This document shows, piece by piece, positions 22,740 through 34,033 of a stretch of 64,000 nucleotides of DNA; within the stretch, counting starts at the first letter, position 1, and each line of letters opens with the position of its first letter. A model generated the notes under the pieces. That model saw only the letters and a list, made by a program, of their open reading frames with translations, ran no database searches and was not told the DNA's origin. The stretch comes from Dioscorea cayenensis subsp. rotundata (Eukaryota; Streptophyta; Magnoliopsida; Dioscoreales; Dioscoreaceae): positions 19,635,257 through 19,699,256 of the forward strand of contig NC_052476.1 in NCBI RefSeq assembly GCF_009730915.1, in the 5' to 3' direction. A program made the translations under genes and the position numbers.

Positions 22740-24480
22740 TCAATCATGATTTGGCTTTGGAGATGGTGGCATAGTGAATGGGAGGGTTGGAATTTCATGC
22801 TTTGGTTGAGTTGGTATTTCAGGTAATTTAGGTTCAGGTAAAATTGGTATTTCTGGTTTAGACGGTAATGTAGGTTTTGGTAAAGTTGGTATTTCTAGCT
22901 TTGGTGGTAGTGTAGGTTTAGGTAAAGTTGGCACCTCTGGTTTTGGTGGAAAAATAGGTTTAGGCAAAGAAGGTAATTCTGGTTTTGGAGGTAGTGTAGG
23001 TTTAGGTAAAGTTGGCACTTCTAGTTTTGGCGGAAGAGTAGGTTTTGGTAAGTCTTGTTGCTCTGGTTTATGTAAAGTTGGTTTTTCTGGCTCGGATGTC
23101 TTCACAGGCTTTGGAAAAATTGGCTCCTCTGCTTTTGGTGGCAGTTGTGGCTTTGGCAAAGTTGGCTCATTTGGTTTTGATGGAAATGTAATTGGCTCTT
23201 CTGCCTTTGGTGGAAGTGTGGGTTTTGGTAAAGTTGGTTCTTCTGGTTTTTGTGGAAGTGTAGGTTTTGGTAAACTCGGCTCCTCTAGCTTTGGTGGTGA
23301 TGTTGGTTCTTCTGATTTTGGCAGAATTGGCTTTTCTGGTTTTGGTGGTAACGTAGGCTTATTCAAAGTCGATTCCTCTGATTTTTGTGGTACTACAGGT
23401 TTCGGGGAAACTGGCTCCTCCAATTTTGGTGGTAATACAGGCTTAGGTAGTGTTGGAAACTCTGGTGTTGATGGCAATTTAGGTTTTGGCAATGTTGGCA
23501 CCTCTACTTTTGGAAGCTCTGGTACTGGTGGCAACTTAGGTTTCGGCAAAGTTGGCACTTCTAGTTTTGGAACCTCTGGTACTAGTGGCAATTCAGGTTT
23601 GGGCAAGATTGGCATCTCTGGTTTTGGAAGTTTAGGCAACTTAGGTTTGGGCAAAGTTGGTACCTCAAGTTTTGGTAATGTAGGTTTTGGTAAAGTTGGA
23701 AGCTCTGGTAATGGCTGTAACCTAGGTTTTGGCAAAGTTGGTATTTCCAGTTTTGGTAAATTAGGCTTTGGTAGAGTTGGAACTTTTGGTAATGGAGGCA
23801 AATTAGGTTTGGGAAAACTTGGTATATTTGATAATTTTGGAACCGAATCTTCCAAAAGCCGTCGAGCAGCAAAACAAGCAATGTTGTTCGCAAAGAAGAT
23901 GAAGACAAATAGAAGGAGGAATGAAGTAGAGGTTTTGGAAGCCATTGATGCAATGGAAGCAAGTATGTATGATGATGGAAGGGAAGAACTCATGCTTTGC
24001 TATTTATAGTTTGCATGGGGTGTTATTATTTGGTAGGTTAGAGACTCAAACAAAGTGTTTAGGTGGCTGTCCTAAGTGCTAATGTTAGTTCAACTTCTCA
24101 TCTGCTCACTAGACCAAGTGTCAAATATTAGAGCTAAGAACATCAAACCCAAACCTAACTGAACATGTGTTTCAACATCTTGATTGAGTGAAAGCAGAGG
24201 AAACCAAAGAAAATCTTGTCAGATAATTATTTTAATGCATTCATGTATGTTGATTGTACAATTCCGTGTACTGATGATCTGATCTGTGTCAATTGAATTA
24301 ATTATAGATTCAGTGGAAAAAGATTTTTTCTGCTGATAACAAATTTCACCAACCAATAGTATGTCATTCATTATCTAAGAGCTTGTTGATTCTTGTCCAC
24401 CCAATTTCGTTATTGAAATGGTATACATGGTTCAATAACATCTAAAACTCGATGAAATAAAAAGTACAAATATGTCAATC
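20800..24480. repeat. Segmental duplication, unit B
   Basis: Direct repeat partner of 16680-20120, offset ~4.1-4.35 kb, carrying PELPK copy 4. The right part (24060-24480) repeats the upstream region of copy 3 (tcttgattgagtgaaagcag, ctgatgatctgatctgtgtcaa). Confidence 0.75.
22740..23945 (-). CDS. PELPK-type proline-rich cell-wall protein, copy 4
   Basis: About 401 residues from MASKTSTSF, with the same signal peptide as copy 3 and a longer Pro-rich body (units LPPKPEVPTLPKP, KPEEPTLPKP). It keeps the C-terminal HEIPTLPFTMPPSPKPNHD that copy 3 lost and that resembles the PTFPFIPPKE and PTLPLVKSPPEE tails of copies 1 and 2. A TATAAATA box (24001-24008) lies 63 bases upstream of the chosen ATG; the ATG at 23993 would sit almost at the box. 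No Cys or Tyr cross-link motif typical of extensins stands out; Lys and Glu alternate with Pro, as in PELPK1. It is the most complete of the four genes. Confidence 0.82.
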   Translation of the reverse strand: MASKTSTSFLLLFVFIFFANNIACFAARRLLEDSVPKLSNIPSFPKPNLPPLPKVPTLPKPNLPKLEIPTLPKPRLQPLPELPTLPKPTLPKLEVPTLPKPKLPKLPKPEMPILPKPELPLVPEVPKLEVPTLPKPKLPPVPELPKVEVPTLPKPKLPSTPEFPTLPKPVLPPKLEEPVSPKPVVPQKSEESTLNKPTLPPKPEKPILPKSEEPTSPPKLEEPSLPKPTLPQKPEEPTLPKPTLPPKAEEPITFPSKPNEPTLPKPQLPPKAEEPIFPKPVKTSEPEKPTLHKPEQQDLPKPTLPPKLEVPTLPKPTLPPKPELPSLPKPIFPPKPEVPTLPKPTLPPKLEIPTLPKPTLPSKPEIPILPEPKLPEIPTQPKHEIPTLPFTMPPSPKPNHD

Positions 24481-24949
24481 AAGGTCTGATGAAGCAAGTG
24501 AATTCATTGAAGATTCAGTAAAAATGGTTTGATGTACATAGTTGCATGACAGTGGACGCTAAAGAACTAATAAATGCACAATATTCACCAATCATACGAA
24601 ATTGATAGTATCTAACTCATCAAACAAGAGCTTGTTGATCATATGAAACTGAATTTATTAGAAATTATCTGAAAAAATAAATGTTGGTGCAGATGATTTA
24701 GTCAGATACATTGGAGCCAAATACACATAGTTACAATGGCATCCACAACTCGAACAAATAAATTAGCAAAATAGAAAATTCAGTATCTGTTAATCTGAAT
24801 GTATAACTTTTCGCGCAATTGATCGTTTACATAACATATTCAAACTGATATTGTATCATAAATGATCATGTCTTTACACCGAAAGAGCTTTTGACTTCCA
24901 ATGGAGTTGCTTTCTTGAAAAACATCATCGACAAAGCAGCGCCAAATTT
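24481..24949. other. Intergenic region
   Basis: Non-coding; no feature recognised. The right end is probably the 3' untranslated region of the minus-strand CorA-like gene. Confidence 0.5.
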
Positions 24950-26515
24950 TCAGATGGGCAAATAATCTCCTCCACGCCGTTCTCCTCCAAGAAGGTTTCT
25001 TCTAAGGAAGGACCTTCTGTCCAATGACCGACTCCTCTTCAGCACTCGCTGCGTTCTCCAAGCAGACGCACGTGCATAAAATGATGGAAAGCCGAAACAA
25101 AATAACAGGAGGGCTAATATAACAGCACAAAGCATCATAACATTGCGAAATCCATCAATTACATCAGGATCCCTTTGTCCAGTCCATGGCACTCCACCAA
25201 CATTCATGCCAAACACTGATAAACCGAAAGAAAACAAAGTCACTCAAACAATCATCAAATTGTAAATTTCTCAAAAAAACATCTATGAAAAGGAGAATTT
25301 ACCTCCGGTAACAACCGAGAGAGGAAGGAAAATTATGGAGAGGAATGAAAGATAGTAAAGCTTTCTGTTTATTTGTTCTGCTTGCCAACTATCAAGACCG
25401 GTTTGAACTGCAGTAACTCGATTAACAATGAATCCTAAATTCTCTTTTAGTCTTCGGAGCCGACCGATAAGTTCTTCGAGGCAGAAGATGTCTTCGTTTG
25501 CAAACCAAGTTTTTGCTGCACATTTCTCTTTAACACGTGGAAATACTTGCTCGCCATGCGAAACTACCTAGAATCACACAAAAAATGGATCAAAATAAAA
25601 TGCGATGAATTCCAATTAGACTAACTTTAGCAAATACCTGCAGGAGCCTCTGCAAGTTTAGATGCATCTTCGGAAATCTTCTGTCATCCAGCATTTGTTT
25701 CTTTAGCATAGAACTACCTACAATTCGATCAAATACTGTATTTAGCTATAAGAAACAAACAAGAATTCATATAAAGAGGTTTTACCTTTATCCAATTCAA
25801 GCTCAACTTCATCCAATTCCATCTCAAGCTTGGTAACAATGTCTTGAATATGATCAACATGAGTATCAATAATATGAACAAGCAAATTTGACACAGTCTT
25901 CGGTACGGGATTATCAGCTTCCTTGGAATGATTCATTGTCAACAAGAACTCAAGAACATGCTCCTGAATTACAGTTCCACCTGAAACTGTCTTCCCCTCA
26001 TTTCCACACAAGCCAGGAGACGCAACACTTGGTATCTCCGACAACAATGACTCTCTGGTTGGCGCAAAGCCTAATCTCGGCACTCGGCCTAATGAAACAG
26101 AAATAATGGAATTCTCAGTCACTTTTGCAGCAATCTTCAATGTGAAACCACTTCCTACAGGACCAGAAGAATTCACCCTGAAAAACAAAGCCCCATCAAC
26201 ATAACCACAAAAGGGGCCATTGCTAGTGAGTGTGAGAATTTCTTGGAGCTTCAAAGGTGGAGATAGGGCTGTAATGAGATGCTGAGCAGACAATGCAAGC
26301 TTCTGATTTCCCTTTGGGAGCTCCACATGATACCAATAAAACTCTCTCCCTGTTGAACTCTCATCCTTTTTGTACAAATCCCAATCTTTGGAGAAATAGT
26401 TCCCAAATCCATCAAATCCATATGCTAACTTCTTCACAGCTCCAGGAAAGTGTGCCCCATCCTGATTCAATCCATTGTTGGGGATCTCCCCCGAAGACTC
26501 CTCCATCAACTCCAT
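24950..26515 (-). CDS. CorA-like Mg2+ transporter family protein, 446 aa, four exons
   Basis: Exons (minus strand, 5' to 3'): 25786-26515, 25638-25717, 25303-25567, 24950-25215. All introns are GT-AG and phases join to 1341 coding bases. The long N-terminal part is soluble (YGFDGFGNYFSKDWDLYK near residue 32). A helical stretch HIDTHVDHIQDIVTKLEMEL precedes RRLKENLGFIVNRVTAVQTG, like the long stalk helix of CorA. Two membrane segments follow: LYYLSFLSIIFLPLSVVTG, then the signature loop FGMNVGG (the GMN motif of CorA channels, which selects hydrated Mg2+), then VMMLCAVILALLLFCFGF. The tail is Arg-rich (RTQRVLKRSRSLDRR). This layout matches the plant CorA-like group (for example At1g29820/At2g42950), distinct from the MRS2/MGT family. 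It is probably a membrane ion transporter; substrate not proven. Confidence 0.88.
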
Positions 26516-26519
26516 CTCA

Positions 26520-27339
26520 CATCAAGATTGCAACTTTTATCCAAGAGTTACAAGAATAAACCCTAATTCTCAGAAAGATCACAACTTTCCGGTCAAAATT
26601 AAGCAAAATTGAATCGGAGATAATAGAACATAATTCTATATCAAAATTTCATCAGAAACAACAAAAATCCAGATATTTCCACAACATCCAGCCAAAAAAC
26701 ACAAGACTAAGAAATCGAAGGAGAGAAATTACGATGAGATGAAGATGGATCGCCGGCAAACCGATTGAAAAGGTCTGAACTTTGGGGATTTGAAGAGAAA
26801 AAAGGAAACAACGGAGATATTATTGGGCATCCAACGCGTGATCCAGAGATCTTGGGCTATTTCGCCGGAGTTTCCTTCCCGCGGTTAAACAAAGCTTTTA
26901 AAAGGCAACTGGAGAGAATCCAACGTTTTGATTGGTTAGTCGGTTTTGGGGTCATTAATTCGCGTCTTTTTAATACTGTCGTGTATTAAAAATTACACGT
27001 GGCAATCAAAAGAGTGGGTTGTAAGATGGGTCAGAAGCACAGGATGACGTGCGAATGAGTATGAACAGGCGAACAGCATTGACTGCTCAAAAGTCAACGA
27101 TGTACTAGTCCCTTCTCGTTTTATTTTATGTTAATGTTAATTCCTAATTATTAAATTTAAAACATGTTAAAAATTTAAATTTAAATCAATTTAAACTTTT
27201 TAAATTATAAACTTGTATTAAAACCAAACTTTTTTTTTTCTAGGGAATAGTTTTTGTCAAATAGAGAATTATGGATAAGGTATTCATAATATTCGGATTC
27301 TTATTGTTTGTGTAAAGCCTACTTATTCTTCTATAGTGT
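26520..27339. other. 5' flank of the CorA-like gene and intergenic DNA
   Basis: The first ~250 bases upstream of the ATG (to about 26770) probably hold the 5' untranslated region; the sequence then turns into ordinary AT-rich spacer. ACACGTGGC (26995-27003) is a G-box-like motif. No other gene seen. Confidence 0.45.
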
Positions 27340-27348
27340 TATATAGCC

Positions 27349-27701
27349 GGGGAAAATTATTTTGAAGTATCATGTGATTTGTGGTTTTCTCAATTTGATG
27401 CCTATGATTTGATTATTAACACTTTGGTACCATATGGTTTTAACTGATTGCAAAAATATACCAAAACACTAAATCCTATTTAAAAAATCATTAATTTACT
27501 TTTTTCTTTTATGAGGGTAGTTTTTAATATTGATTTAAGGGCAAAAAGGTTAAATTTATGTGTTTTTAAATGCGGGTTAAGTGTTTTGGCATCTTTTTGT
27601 AAATAGTTAAAACCACAAGATACTAAAATGTTAACAATTAAACCACATATATCGAATTGAGAAACAGAGCAAACCATATAGTACTTTAGAATAATTTTAC
27701 C
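27349..27701. mobile_element. MITE-like foldback element
   Basis: The two ends are inverted repeats of ~115-120 bases: the left arm (AAAATTATTTTGAAGTA...CCAAAACACT) matches the reverse complement of the right arm. The flanks TATATAGCC (27340-27348) and TATATAGTT (27702-27710) agree at 7 of 9 positions, as a 9-bp Mutator-type target duplication would. No coding capacity. Confidence 0.65.
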
Positions 27702-27710
27702 TATATAGTT

Positions 27711-28308
27711 TGTCTATATGCATGATAAAAATTAAATTTAAAAATATTAAATAAATAAATTCTCTTAAAAACAAATAAAAATTGCATTTTATATTAAATA
27801 ATTATGTTGCTTTCGACAATGTAAATGGTTAAATTCGCAATAATATATAAATGGAAACTATACATTTAAAACCCTTCGGTTTGATCTTGTTCAACTGAAC
27901 CCAACCAGGTCACCAGAATAAGCCAACTGGGTCACTATGTCTGGCTAGTTTATTATTTATTATTATCATTTTTTGGTGTATCACAATAGATCCCCTTACT
28001 TTTTTTATTCCTCTCCCAAGGACAAGAAGCGCATCCTCTTATCTCCCATGCTCCTAGACGAAGCCTCTTTTTCTTTCCCCGTATGACTTGAAGATGTCAA
28101 CCTTAGTTTCCACTAAGGTGAAATTGATGTAGGGCTTGGATTATGCAGCTTTAATTAGAGGAGAGAGGCCAATATCATAGCTTCCTGTATTTATTTTCTT
28201 ACCATAGAGACCTTATGTTAGATAATTTTAATTTTTGGGTCCTTTACTTGAGTCAGTTTTATTTGTGTATTCTTGTTGTTTGCTATTGCTTGTAAATTAT
28301 GATGAATT
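27711..28308. other. Intergenic spacer between the MITE and the second copia element
   Basis: No gene, RNA or repeat recognised. Confidence 0.4.
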
Positions 28309-28692
28309 TGTTAGGAATGGTACGAGTGTGATTGCGGAAGCGTTTATCTTAGAATCACACAAAAGAGAAATCAAATGGAAGAAAAGAACACACTGATTTT
28401 AACGTGGGAAACCCGAATACCGGGAGAAAAACCCAGGCCAAGGAAATCCACTAAAAAAATAAATTAATAAAAAAAGTACAACAAACCCTCTCAAAGAGGT
28501 ATGAAGGAAGAACACTTTCTCTACAAATTTTGTAGAAATAGAATGGATTTTTCAAATACCATGAAGGAGTTCTTAACCATGAAGTTTGCTTAACAATGAA
28601 GAAATCTTCTTGATAATGTTTGGCACACCAATTGAGCCATACCTTAGTGATGAACAATTCCAACTGGATGAGGATATAAGGCAACTTTAACA
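28309..28692 (-). repeat. 3' LTR (minus orientation) of the second copia element
   Basis: Begins TGTTAGG and ends CTTTAACA on the plus strand; lacks a ~92-base stretch (facing about 32955-33050) present in the other LTR. Confidence 0.82.
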
Positions 28693-29043
28693 AACTCTGC
28701 CTTTCATCAATATCCGAAAAAAACCTTTACTGCATATAAGCTCTGAAGGGTAGTCAGTGTTGAAAAACACCAACCAAGTCCAAACAAATGGTTGAACTTG
28801 GGAATAGAAAGTGGTTTTGTCAACATAGTTGGAGGATTATCTTTTATATGAATCTTCTTCACATCAATGTTCCCAACAGAAACAATATTTAGAACAAAAT
28901 AGTGCTTAATGCCAATGAACTTGGTTTTACTGTGGTAACCACTATTCTTGGTCAGAATGAATTGCACTATGATTATCATAGAATACAACAAGAATGTTCT
29001 GAGACAAACCTAGCTCATTGAATAACCCATTAAGCCATATTGC

Positions 29044-30156
29044 TTAATCAAATCCTTCGGTGGGTGCGATGTACTCGGCTTCAGTGCTTGATAAGGCTGT
29101 AACTGACTGAAGAGAAGCGCACCAACTAATAGAAGACCCGCAAAAAGAGAAAATATAACCAGAGATAAATTTTCTCCGGTCTAGATCACCACCATAATCG
29201 GCATCAACATAACCAGACAATATAGGCTGCATTAGACCTCTTCATATCAAAGATCAAGCCAATATCAACTGTACCTTTCAAATAACGAAGTATCCATTTC
29301 ACTGCATTCCAATGCTCTTTACCAGGATTGTGCATGTATCTGTTGACTAAGCTCACGGCATATGCCAAATCAGGTTTGGTGTAAACCATGGCATACATAA
29401 GACTTCCAACTATATATACATAAGGATCACTTGCCATGCGTTCCTTGTTATCCTCGGATTTTGGGCACTAATCAGATGGCAACTTAAAATGCATAGCAAT
29501 AGGAGTACTTACGGGCTTAGCATTTTTCAAATTGAATTTGTCAAGCACCTTCTGTATATAATTCTTCAGTTTCAACATCAACTTTCCGGCTTGACGATCT
29601 CTGCAAATCTCCATTCTGAGAATTTCTTGGCAGGACCCAAGTTTTTCATCTCGAACTCATTGCTTAACCGGGGCTTTAACTCCTTGATTAGAGTAATATT
29701 ACGAGTTGCAATCAACATATCATCAACATAAAGCAATAGATATATAAAGGACCCATTAGAAACCTTTTTAAGGTAGACGCAGTTGTTATATTGACTCCTG
29801 GAATAGCCTTGACTCAACATGAATGAGTCAAATTTCTTATACCACTATTTGGGAGCTTGTTTGAGGCAATAAAGAGATTTCTTGAGATGACAAACGTGGT
29901 TCTCCTTTCCAGGAACCATGAAACCTTTAGGTTGTTGGATATAAATTTTTTCTTCCAAATCACCATGAAGAAAAGCATTTTTTACATCAAGTTGCTCAAG
30001 CTCTAAATCATGGAGAGCAACCAAGGCAAGTAACGTACGAATAGAGGTATAACGAACATCAGGAGAGAAAATTTCATTAAACTCAATACCTTCTCGTTGA
30101 TCAAAATCCTCGACATTATACCGTGCCTTGTATCTAGCAGCTTCACCAACTCCCAA
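29044..30156 (-). pseudogene. copia reverse transcriptase / RNase H remnants
   Basis: Minus-strand pieces in order: an RT block LEQLDVKNAFLHGDLEEKIY (29845-30156), then LLLYVDDMLIATRN with intact YVDD (29578-29820), then YAMVYTKPDLAYAVSLVNRY (29204-29437), then RNase H SGYVDADYGGDLDRR and ALSSTEAEYIAPTEG (29044-29232). Each piece is in a different frame or is split by stops (for example at 29470 and 29825), so no polyprotein can be made. The remaining C-terminal part runs toward 28700 (DNPPTMLTKPL near 28835), then the LTR. Confidence 0.82.
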
Positions 30157-31122
30157 GTATCATTCTTGCAGAGACTTGTCAACCTCTTCCTGCATCACAG
30201 CTAGCCACTTAGAGGAATCAGAACAAGCAATAGCTTCTGCATAACTCCTAGGTTCAGTGACTTCTTTAATCTCTTAAGCAACAACAAGAGCATAGCTAAT
30301 AAAATGACTTTCATCATCATAGTGAACAAGCTTTCAAACATTCTCTCGCCTGGGATGATCACCAGCAATACAATAATCTTGGAGATGTGGACTAGTAACC
30401 TCAGTAGTGGTAATTGGAAAATCACTAAATTATGTGTTAGAGGAGGAAATATCATCTGACTTGAGACCGGAAGTCACAATTTCAACTTTTTTACTACCTG
30501 TATCAGGAGAAACACCAACAGACTCTTTTCTAGAAGACAATAATGCATTTTCGTTAAAAGTGACATCTCAACTATTGATAATCTTCCTGGTCTCCGAACA
30601 AAACCATCGATATCCTTTAACTCCATCAGGATAGCTAACAAAAATGCATTTTATAGCTCTAGCGTTTAACTTCCCATCATTTACATGAGCATAAGTATGA
30701 CAATCAAACACTCTTAAATTAGTAGTCAAGTTATTTACCTGTCCAAATTTCCTCTAGAACCTTGCCTTCAAGAGAAGCATGTGGAGAGCGGTTGACAAGA
30801 TAACATGCTGTGGGTTGCTTCTGTCCACAAATTTCTACTCAAGGTAGCATGAGAAAGCATACATCGTACTTTCTCTAAAATAGTTATGTTCATCTGTTCA
30901 CTGACTCCATTTTGTTGAGGAGTTCTAACAACGGTGTGATGCATGGTGATGCCTTCTTATGCACAAAACTAATTAAATTCATCACTACAAAACTCAAAAA
31001 CCATTATCAGTATGAAGCTTTTTTATTTTCTTACTGGTGTGATTTTCAACCAGAATTTTCCATAGCTTGAATCTGATAAAAGCTTCATTCTTATGGTGTA
31101 AGAAAAATGCCCAAACTTTTCT

Positions 31123-32318
31123 TCAAAAGTCATCAATAATGGTCAACATATAACTTCCCCCAAGGGATGAAACAAGAGATAGACCCCATAAATCAGAATG
31201 AATATAATCCAAAATACTTTTGGATGTATGAGAACCTCTGGCAAACCTGACCCTATTATGTTTTCCAAAGACATAGTATTCACAAAAGTTGACCTTGCAG
31301 CTAGTATGACTTCCCAACAATCCTCTTTTTAACAACAAATTCATGCTCTTTTCACTCATGTGGCCTAGACGCATATGCCACAATTGAGTATCATCATGAG
31401 GAGAAGAGAAAGATAAGGCAACAGAAGTGACACCTACAATAGTAGTTCCTTGTAGCACATGTAAGCAACTAACACGTTTAGCTTTAAATAAAACTAGAGA
31501 GCCACGGGAAACTTTCAGCACTCTGGCTTCAGCTAAATACTTACACCCAAGAGATTCAAGGATGCCTAATGAAATCAAGTTTCGTCTCATCTCTAGGATT
31601 TGTATGACACCAGTCAGTGATTTGATAACACCATCATGAGTTATAATATGGATGATACATTTACCAACAATTTTGCAAGGAGTGTAATTCCCAAGCAAAA
31701 TAGATCCACCATCAAGAGGTTTATAAGAAGAGAACAAATCTTTATGTGGATAAATATGATAGGTACAACGAGAATCAAGGAGCCACTCATGTTTAATTTC
31801 ATCAGCGCTAGAAGCCAAGAAAATATCACCATCAGTACAAACATCAACAACACTAGCTTCGGCAGATTTATCAAAATCAACAATTTGTTTCCCTTTAGCC
31901 TTATCATTTTTATTCTTCAGCTTATAGCATTCAGAAATAACATGTCCTGGTTTCTTACAGTAATTATAGATTTTTTTTTGTTTCTAGACTTAGATCTTGT
32001 CTTAGAAAAATTACTGCTATTGCCTTTTTCAATGTTGCAATCCCTAGCAAATAAACCTTCACCGTTTTTCTCAAAACGATTATCAACATCATACTTTTCT
32101 TTACCAAGAAGGTTTACTTTAATATCTTCCAAGCTCAAAGTGTCGACATTATTACCATATAACATGATTTCTTTAAAGTGCTTGTATGAAGGGGGTAACG
32201 AAACAATCAACAAAACAGCTTTATCTTCCTCCTCAATACTAACATCCAAATTTTCAAGATCAACGATAATAGAAAAAAATTCACTGAGATGCGTTTGAAT
32301 AGGGGTACCTTCAGCCAT
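31123..32318 (-). pseudogene. copia gag, protease and integrase N-domain remnants
   Basis: The gag part (31917-32318) carries the UBN2 block HLSEFFSIIVDLENLDV and LIVSLPPSYKHFKEIM. The next frame (31123-31818) begins with the protease-like WLLDSRCTYHIYPHKDLF, where the catalytic DSG reads DSR, and continues to the integrase zinc domain LWHMRLGHMSEKSMN with CEYYVFGK, in which the second zinc Cys has become Tyr. The core begins ILDYIHSDLWG and stops near 31123. Catalytic and zinc residues are thus lost in addition to frameshifts. The N-terminal gag part (32319-32680) is scrambled. Confidence 0.8.
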
Positions 32319-32693
32319 ACAAAGATTATAAAGTCACTCCTTCAGACACAACTTGTTGGCAAGATTCTTCGTCATATAAAGTGATTCGAGCTTCATCCAC
32401 AATTCGGCCGTGGTGGTTTCATACCTCACGCAAGACTTCACGAGATAAGCATAATTAGATGACTAATAATGCTTTCTCGTCCAACTCGGCCCACTGATCA
32501 TTAGTCATGCGAAACGGCTTCCTAGATTTTCCATCCAAAGCTTCCTTTAAACCATTTTTGGTCAAAACAACTCACATCTAAATGTGCCGAATAGAGAAAT
32601 TGATCTTGCCATCAAACTTCTCAATGTCGAACTTGGTTATGGTGGACATGATGATGTGATTCTAAGTATAAACCTGAACGCTCTGATACCATT

Positions 32694-33169
32694 TGTTAGG
32701 AATGGTACGAGTGGGATTATGAAAGTGTTTATCTTAGAATCACACAAAAGAGAAATCAAATGCAAGAAATGAACACTGATTTTAACGTGGGAAACCCGAG
32801 TATCGGGAGAAAAACCCACAATGGAAAAGACCAAGAAAATCTACTAAGAAAATAAGAAAGAGTACAACAAACCCTCTCAAAGATGTATGAAGGAAGAACA
32901 CTTTCTCTACAAATTTTGTGAAAATAGAAAGGATTTTTCAAATACGATGAAGGAGGCTTATTTATAGGAAGTACCTTGGAGGATTCTTAATCATGAAGAT
33001 TGTTTAACAAGGAAGAAATCTTCTTAACCATGAAGTTTGTTTATCTTCTTAACCATGAAAGTTTACTTAACAATGAAGAAATCTTTTTGATAACATTTGA
33101 CACACCAATTGAGCCATGCCTTAATGATGAAGAATTCCAACCGGATGAGGATATAAGGCAACTTCAACA
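32694..33169 (-). repeat. 5' LTR (minus orientation) of the second copia element
   Basis: 476 bases, TG...CA ends; separated from the primer-binding site by two bases (32692-32693). Confidence 0.82.
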
Positions 33170-33317
33170 GAATCAATGGCAAAAATCTAAATAAATATCA
33201 CCATTGTTGTTGTTTAGAATATTGATCAGATGAGATGTTATCCACTTATGTTATCTACTCCATCATATATTATTTTCTTATCTATAATTATATAAGATAA
33301 TTGTATATTAATATGTA

Positions 33318-33578
33318 GGGAAAATAACCTAAATGGTCACTTTTTTTTGTGTTTATATTTTGGTCACTTAATTTTTTTATTACAATTTAGTCATCCAAAT
33401 ATAAGCTATTAACGGCGATCGCACGTGACATATACCAGTTCAAATGCTAGTTCAATGAAAAATATGTCATGTAATATGCCAACTTTAACAATGTATGCTC
33501 GAATGACCAAAATAGGGATAAAATCATAACTTTAATAAAACACGTAAAAAAGCCAAGTGACTATTTAGATTGTTTACC
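33318..33578. mobile_element. MITE-like element with inverted ends
   Basis: The left end (GGGAAAATAACCTAAATGGTC, from 33318) matches the reverse complement of the right end (GGTAAACAATCTAAATAGTC, to 33578), and the similarity runs on through a TTGGTCAC/ATTTTGGTCA part. About 260 bases, no coding capacity. A clear target duplication was not found. Confidence 0.5.
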
Positions 33579-33936
33579 ATATATATTTATATAAAATTAT
33601 AAACTAATAGATTATATTTTTTTAAAAACGAACACTTTGCAAGCGCATGTGTGTGTATATATGTAAATAGATAGATATTACCCATTATACAGATAAAAGA
33701 AATTTATAGTTCAAAAGCATAGCCCAAAACTATTAATTTTATAGAATAAATATCCTCAAAAGATAATTAATAATTTCAGTAAGATATATATACAAATAAA
33801 TCATCAGTTCTTTACTGAAAATAAATATCTCGGTTTCAGATTAACACGGTGATGAAATCAGGACCGTCCATCTTAAATTAGATCAATATACCAAAATACC
33901 CTCGAATCAAGATCAATGCCAATTCTTGCGTTCCAG

Positions 33937-33961
33937 AAAACCCTAGATAGCTCTATAAATA
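33937..33961 (+). promoter_or_regulatory. Telo-box and TATA box of eL41 gene 1
   Basis: AAAACCCTAG (33937-33946) is followed 7 bases later by TATAAATA (33954-33961), ~75 bases upstream of the ATG. A telo-box next to the TATA box is characteristic of plant ribosomal protein promoters. The same pair precedes gene 2. Confidence 0.7.
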
Positions 33962-34033
33962 GGAGATGAGAGCGGCTGCTTTCGTCTCCGAGGAGAGAAG
34001 CGAGATCGGAGAGATCGGTGAGAGCTTGACGCG

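Larger units (their letters stand above)
28309..33169 (-). mobile_element. Ty1/copia LTR retrotransposon, minus strand, degenerate
   Basis: Direct repeats starting TGTTAGGAATGGTACGAGTG lie at 28309-28692 and 32694-33169. Next to the right repeat, GCTCTGATACCA (32680-32691) is the initiator Met-tRNA primer site on the minus strand, so transcription runs right to left. The flanks GAATT (28304-28308) and GAATC (33170-33174) agree at 4 of 5 positions, in line with an aged target duplication. Internal minus-strand order is gag, pre-integrase/integrase, RT, RNase H. Many stops and frameshifts make it inactive. The left LTR is ~92 bases shorter than the right one because of an internal deletion. Confidence 0.9.
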
